A program made the position numbers and the translations under genes. From Bradyrhizobium niftali (GTDB lineage Bacteria > Pseudomonadota > Alphaproteobacteria > Rhizobiales > Xanthobacteraceae), in NCBI RefSeq assembly GCF_004571025.1, contig NZ_SPQT01000002.1, positions 558,001 through 622,000 of the forward strand: 64,000 nt of DNA, read 5' to 3'. This document shows positions 59,975 to 64,000 of the stretch, one piece after another. Every line of letters begins with the position of its first letter. Within the stretch, counting starts at the first letter, position 1. The notes beneath the pieces are model-generated. The model searched no databases and was not told the DNA's origin. It saw only the letters and a program-made list of their open reading frames with translations.

Positions 59975-60709
59975 TTGTCGACGTCCCAGCCTTCGGTTTC
60001 CATCGTCGTTCCCGTGCGCAACGAAGCCGACAACATCGCGCCCCTGATCGAGGAGATCACAGCGGCGCTCGACGGCCGCTGGGATTACGAGATCATCTAC
60101 GTCAATGACGGTTCGACCGATACGACCGGCGAGCGGCTCAATGCCATCATGGCGCAGCGGGGCAATCTGCGTCAGCTCCGTCACGCGAAATCCGGCGGCC
60201 AGTCCGCCGCCGTGCGCAGCGGCGTGCGCGCCGCGCGCGGCGCGATCGTGGCAACTCTCGACGGCGACGGCCAGAACAATCCGGCCTTCCTGCCGGACCT
60301 GATCGCGGCGGTCGAGAAGGGCGCCCGTGTCGGGCTCGCGGCCGGCCAGCGCGTCGGACGCAAGGACACGGGGTTCAAGAAATTCCAGTCGCGCGTGGCG
60401 AACAAGGTCCGCAATTCCATCCTGAAGGACGGCACGCGCGACACCGGCTGCGGGTTGAAGGCGTTCCGGCGCGAGGTCTTCCTCGCGCTGCCCTATTTCG
60501 ACGGGCTGCATCGCTTCCTGCCAGCGCTGGTGCGGCGTGAGGGTTACGAGATCGCCTATGTCGACGTGATCGACCGGCCGCGCCGCTCCGGCGTGTCCAA
60601 CTACGGCTTCTTCGACCGGCTCTGGATCGGGATCATGGATCTCGCCGGCGTGTGGTGGCTGATCCGCCGCAAGAAGCCCACACCAGACGTGACCGAGGTG
60701 ACGGCATGA
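59975..60709 (+). CDS. Polyprenyl-phosphate glycosyltransferase, GT2 (ArnC/DPM1-like)
   Basis: 244 residues. GT2 motifs: VSIVVPVRNEADNIAPLIEE, VNDGSTDTT, ATLDGDGQNNPAFLP and the DxD-like stretch. No C-terminal membrane domain of the ArnC type; it resembles dolichyl-phosphate-mannose synthase. It would load a sugar on a polyprenyl phosphate for the GT39 enzyme. Start is TTG at 59975 with a weak ribosome-binding site. Coupled by ATGA to the next gene. Confidence 0.9.
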   Translation: MSTSQPSVSIVVPVRNEADNIAPLIEEITAALDGRWDYEIIYVNDGSTDTTGERLNAIMAQRGNLRQLRHAKSGGQSAAVRSGVRAARGAIVATLDGDGQNNPAFLPDLIAAVEKGARVGLAAGQRVGRKDTGFKKFQSRVANKVRNSILKDGTRDTGCGLKAFRREVFLALPYFDGLHRFLPALVRREGYEIAYVDVIDRPRRSGVSNYGFFDRLWIGIMDLAGVWWLIRRKKPTPDVTEVTA

Positions 60710-61044
60710 TCATCCAGTACGGCCAGGCGCTGAGCAACTATCTCTACGACGTCTTCGTCGCCAAGTTCGACTTCTGGCTCGCATTCGGCCTGGTCGCGCA
60801 GCTGTTCTTCACCGCGCGCTTCCTGGTGCAGTGGATCGCGAGCGAGCGCGCCGGCAACAGCGTGGTGCCGATGGCGTTCTGGTTCTGCTCGATGGGCGGC
60901 GGCCTGATGACACTGGTCTACGGCGTCGTGAAGCGCGAGCCCGTGATCATCCTCGGACAGGCGCTGGCCACCGTGATCTACATTCGCAACATCATGCTGA
61001 TCATCAAGAACCGCGGCCGCGCGTCGAAGTCGCTGGAGCGTTGA
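60706..61044 (+). CDS. LAB_N domain small membrane protein
   Basis: 112 residues, three helices, matching the stand-alone lipid-A-disaccharide synthase N-terminal domain (LAB_N): FGLVAQLFFTARFLVQWIAS, NSVVPMAFWFCSMGGGLMTL and GQALATVIYIRNIMLI. Topology recalls flippase-like small multidrug-type proteins; a helper for the lipid-linked sugar is a fair inference from position. Overlaps the GT2 stop by four bases. Confidence 0.88.
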   Translation: MIIQYGQALSNYLYDVFVAKFDFWLAFGLVAQLFFTARFLVQWIASERAGNSVVPMAFWFCSMGGGLMTLVYGVVKREPVIILGQALATVIYIRNIMLIIKNRGRASKSLER

Positions 61045-61087
61045 TCAAAGGCTGCGCGCGGCAGGGCATCCGGATTTCCCAATCGGC

Positions 61088-61528
61088 ATGCGCAAATTAT
61101 CGATAGTCCTGTTCGTGTCGGTTGTTCTGGTCGGCCTGGTCCTGCTTGGGCTCGGCCTTGTCGAGCTTGGCGGAACCGTCGCATTCCTCGCGAGAGCCGA
61201 GCAGACGGACGCGCGTTTCGCCGGCGCTGTCGCGCGAAGCGGCGGCAATCATGGCGGGACGTTTCTCTATCCGACGTTTCAATTCGTGACGGGCGACGGC
61301 CGCTCGATGACCTTCACGTCGTCGTCGGGATCGACCGCGCAGCCCTATTCGGACGGTGAACGGGTCAGGATCGCCTACGATCCCCGCCGGCCCGAGGATG
61401 CGCGGCTGCTGTCGTTCCTGACGCTGTGGATCGCTCCGGTCCTGCTTTGCGGCGCGGGCCTGCTCCTGGCGGGCGGCGCGGTCATTCTACGTGCCGGGCT
61501 AGCGCGGCAGCGCCGAGGCCGCACCTGA
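61088..61528 (+). CDS. DUF3592 membrane protein
   Basis: 146 residues with N- and C-terminal helices around a soluble beta domain (VTGDGRSMTFTSSSGSTAQP, YSDGERVRIAYDPRRPEDAR), the DUF3592 pattern. Function unknown. Its last 30 bases overlap the convergent Na/Pi cotransporter gene. Confidence 0.88.
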   Translation: MRKLSIVLFVSVVLVGLVLLGLGLVELGGTVAFLARAEQTDARFAGAVARSGGNHGGTFLYPTFQFVTGDGRSMTFTSSSGSTAQPYSDGERVRIAYDPRRPEDARLLSFLTLWIAPVLLCGAGLLLAGGAVILRAGLARQRRGRT

Positions 61529-63190
61529 CGCGGGCAGGGTGGCTGTCTCGGTCTCGGTCCTGCGATACGGCTCGCCCGCGGCATCCAGCACGGGATAGGC
61601 GACCGAGCAGATATGCGAGTGGATGCGGCGCAGATCGCGCAGCACGTCGAGGTGCAGCGAGGTGGTCTCGATGGTCTCGGGGCGGCCCTCGCGCAGGCGG
61701 TCGAGATGGCGCTCGACGGCGGCAAGCTCGGTATTCTTCAGCGTGGTCTTCTCCACCAGCAGCTTGCGCGCTTCATTCGCATCGCCCGACATGAACACGC
61801 CGAAGGCGATCCGCAGCGATTCCATCGTGCGCTTGTGGAAAGCTGCGAGCTCCTCGGAGCCCTCGGCCGAGAACTGGAAGCGGCGCTTGATCTTCTTGGT
61901 CGCAAGCTCGCTCAGGCTCTTGTCGATGATGTCGCCGATGTGTTCGAGGTTGATGGCGAAGGAGATGATCTCCATCGCGCGCTGCCCCTCGCTCTCGTCG
62001 AGGCTGCCCCGCATGAGTTTCGTCACGTAGAGCTTGATGGCTTCATCCAGGCCGTCGACGACATTGTCCATCTTCGAGACCTGGTCCACCAGGGCCCGGT
62101 CGCCCGTCATCATCGCGGCCATGACCTTGCGCAGCATCACCTCGACGAAGTCGCCCATCCGCAGCGTCTCGCGGGCGGCGTCGGCAAGCGCCAGCGATGG
62201 CGTCTCCAGCGCGGTCTCGTCGAGATAGCGCGGCCGGGCCGGGTCGGTCTCCTGCACGCGATCGGGCAAGAGGCGGGTCAACAGGCGCGACATGGTGTCG
62301 AGCAGACCGATGAAGATGATGGCGGTGCCGACATTGAAGGCGATGTGAAAGGCCGCCGTCATCCTGGCGAGATCCGGCTGCCAGGCGTGCATGTGCCCGG
62401 CGATCACGTTCAGAAATGGCAGCACCAGGGCAATCCCGACCACGCGGTTGACGAGATTGCCGACCGGCAGGCGGTAGCTCGCGGGATCGTCGCGCCTGGC
62501 CCCTTCGAACACGGGGTTGATGGCGCTGCCGAGATTGGCCCCCAGCACCAATGCCAGCGCTGCATAAGGCGTGATGAACTGCGAATAGGCCAGCGACATG
62601 ATCAGCAGCACGCTGGCCACGCTCGAATGCACCGCCCAGGTGACGAGCGCCGCGACGACGATGCACAGAATGGGATCACCCGTGATCGCCGCCATCGCGA
62701 CGCGCACGCCGGGCGCATTCTCGGCCGGCGCCAGCGTGTCGAGCAGGATGTGCAGCGACAGCAGCATCAATCCGAGGCCGATGCAGACGCGGCCGATGTC
62801 CTTGATCCGCGAGCGCGGTCCGGAGCGGAAGGCGACGAGGCCGAGCACGAACAGCACCGGCGCGACAGCGGCGATGTTGAACGAGAGCACCTGCACGATC
62901 AGCGTCGTGCCGACATTGGCCCCCAGCATGATGGCAAGCGCGGCGGCGAGGCTGACGAGGCCTTCGGCGGTGAACGAACTGGTGATCAGGGCGGTCGCGG
63001 TGCTGCTCTGGAGCAGCGCGGTGAGCCCGAGGCCGGCGGCAAAGGCGCTGACGCGGTTGCCGAGCGCCTTGCCGAGCAGGCGGCGGAGGTCCGGGCCGAA
63101 GGCGCGCAGGATCCCGCTGTGGACCATGTGCAGGCCCCACAACAACAGCGCCACGCCGCCCATCAGATCGAGCAGAACCAACGTTCCCAT
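61499..63190 (-). CDS. Na/Pi cotransporter family protein with C-terminal PhoU-like domain
   Basis: 563 residues. The N-terminal half has two inverted QSS repeats (GLTALLQSSTATALITSSF; the second as WAVHSSVASVLLIMSLA), with GANVGTTLI and GANLGSAINP. The C-terminal half is a PhoU helical bundle (MAAMMTGDRALVDQVSKMDN; ISFAINLEHIGDIIDKSL). Proposed role: Na+-dependent phosphate transport or its control. Ends in a 30-bp antisense overlap with the DUF3592 gene. Confidence 0.92.
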   Translation of the reverse strand: MGTLVLLDLMGGVALLLWGLHMVHSGILRAFGPDLRRLLGKALGNRVSAFAAGLGLTALLQSSTATALITSSFTAEGLVSLAAALAIMLGANVGTTLIVQVLSFNIAAVAPVLFVLGLVAFRSGPRSRIKDIGRVCIGLGLMLLSLHILLDTLAPAENAPGVRVAMAAITGDPILCIVVAALVTWAVHSSVASVLLIMSLAYSQFITPYAALALVLGANLGSAINPVFEGARRDDPASYRLPVGNLVNRVVGIALVLPFLNVIAGHMHAWQPDLARMTAAFHIAFNVGTAIIFIGLLDTMSRLLTRLLPDRVQETDPARPRYLDETALETPSLALADAARETLRMGDFVEVMLRKVMAAMMTGDRALVDQVSKMDNVVDGLDEAIKLYVTKLMRGSLDESEGQRAMEIISFAINLEHIGDIIDKSLSELATKKIKRRFQFSAEGSEELAAFHKRTMESLRIAFGVFMSGDANEARKLLVEKTTLKNTELAAVERHLDRLREGRPETIETTSLHLDVLRDLRRIHSHICSVAYPVLDAAGEPYRRTETETATLPASGAASALPR

Positions 63191-63344
63191 GCTCCGTGTC
63201 CGGACTAGAGTCGATTGGTGAAGCTAGCGCCAAATGCTTGAGGTTCAAACCATTTGTTGGCGCGTCGGCGTTAACGTTTGCGATGGCGGCGCGTTCCCGA
63301 GGCGCGGATGCCGCGTCCTCAGGCGCGATGCCTTGTGAGCAGGC

Positions 63345-64000
63345 TCACATTGCTGCTTTGAGGGCAGCGAAGCCGCGATCGAGATCGGCCTTGAGGTCGT
63401 CGGTGCTTTCGAGTCCGATGTGGAGACGCAAGGTAGGGCCACCCGGCGCCCACTTGGTCGCGGTGCGATAGCCGTCGCAGTCGAAGGGAATCGCAAGGCT
63501 CTCGAAGCCGCCCCAGGAGAAGCCCATGCCGAACAGCTTGAGCGTGTTGAGCATGGTGTCGACGGCCTGCTGCGGCGCCGGCTTCAGCACGATGCTGAAC
63601 AGGCCCGAGGCGCCGGTGAAGTCGCGCTTCCAGATGGCGTGACCCGGATCGGTCTCGAGCCCGGGATGCAGCACGCGCGCGACCTCGGGACGGGCGGCGA
63701 GCCAGCGCGCCATGTCGAGGCCGGAACGATGATGCTGGGCGAGCCGCACCGACAGCGTGCGCAGGCCGCGCAGCGCCAGGAAGACGTCGTCGGGGCCGGC
63801 GCAGACGCCGAGCAGGCGGATGCCCTCGGCAATCTGCGGCCAGGCCTTGGCGTTGGCCGAGATGGTGCCGAACATGATGTCGGAATGGCCGCCGATATAT
63901 TTGGTCGCCGCCTGCATGCTGATGTCGACACCCTGCTCGAGCGAGCGGTGATAGAGCGGGGTGGCCCAGGTGTTGTCGTCGATGACGAGCGCGTCGCGGG
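63345..64000 (-). CDS. metC: Cystathionine beta-lyase (N-terminus beyond window)
   Basis: The C-terminal about 218 residues. The PLP lysine lies in MQAATKYIGGHSDIMFG, preceded by LVIDDNTWATPLYHRSLEQG; Cys/Met metabolism PLP-enzyme features continue to FAALKAAM. Converts cystathionine to homocysteine, pyruvate and ammonia. MetC rather than gamma-synthase is favoured by GHSDIMFGTI and WATPLY. Confidence 0.9.
   Translation of the reverse strand, partial: RDALVIDDNTWATPLYHRSLEQGVDISMQAATKYIGGHSDIMFGTISANAKAWPQIAEGIRLLGVCAGPDDVFLALRGLRTLSVRLAQHHRSGLDMARWLAARPEVARVLHPGLETDPGHAIWKRDFTGASGLFSIVLKPAPQQAVDTMLNTLKLFGMGFSWGGFESLAIPFDCDGYRTATKWAPGGPTLRLHIGLESTDDLKADLDRGFAALKAAM

Overview
The window is high-GC chromosomal DNA (about 64% by eye) from an alphaproteobacterium, most likely Bradyrhizobium or a close Nitrobacteraceae relative. 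The evidence is the codon use, lineage-typical families (DUF6481, the NDUFS4-like complex I subunit, MXKDX repeat protein, OpgC) and several classes of GC-rich intergenic palindrome that I recall as common in Bradyrhizobium genomes. The assignment rests on recognition, not on a database search.

Layout. 0-3.4 kb: elongation factor P with its beta-lysylation enzymes (efp, epmA, epmB). 3.7-6.8 kb: a DAHP synthase behind what reads as a complete aromatic amino acid attenuator, then an HdeD-like protein and a PrsW-type protease. 7-13 kb: a fatty acid desaturase, PilZ proteins, tRNA-Glu, a glutathione S-transferase, a glyoxalase and tiny membrane proteins. 13.2-16.4 kb: an accessory patch with small membrane proteins (two ungapped 66-residue paralogs), a 111-bp inverted-repeat element and solo ends of the same element, and a TctC-type binding protein. 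16.4-21.8 kb: small hypotheticals, an HU protein with stacked terminators, and degenerate or duplicated sequence. 21.8-30.2 kb: a sirtuin, a double cold-shock protein, DUF192, tRNA-Pro, OpgC, an NDUFS4-like subunit, an Lrp regulator and an AraC regulator.

30.2-36.1 kb: leucine catabolism (ivd, mccB, mccA, mvaB), divergent from the AraC gene. 36.1-44 kb: a DapA-family aldolase/lyase and two full TRAP transporters around a GntR regulator, with a 19-bp operator-like palindrome between gntR and the first TRAP operon. 44-49.4 kb: small envelope proteins, then a decayed island bounded by a 31-bp duplication of the 3' end of tRNA-Arg; one island gene has been broken by an inversion. 49.8-57.3 kb: bacterial alpha-2-macroglobulin and penicillin-binding protein 1C. 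57.3-61 kb: a four-gene set (ArnT-like GT39, PAP2 phosphatase, polyprenyl-phosphate GT2, LAB_N protein) suited to sugar modification of lipid A or another envelope glycolipid. 61-64 kb: DUF3592, a Na/Pi cotransporter-PhoU protein and the C-terminal part of cystathionine beta-lyase.

The strongest observation is the attenuator before DAHP synthase: a 26-residue leader peptide with a YFWYFSY run, a terminator, a perfectly complementary antiterminator segment, and a promoter placed so that the leader mRNA may begin at its own AUG. Second-tier observations are the covarying hairpin element present twice, the small-membrane-protein array, the island remnant and its inverted gene, and a palindromic repeat that reads through into the N-terminus of PBP1C.
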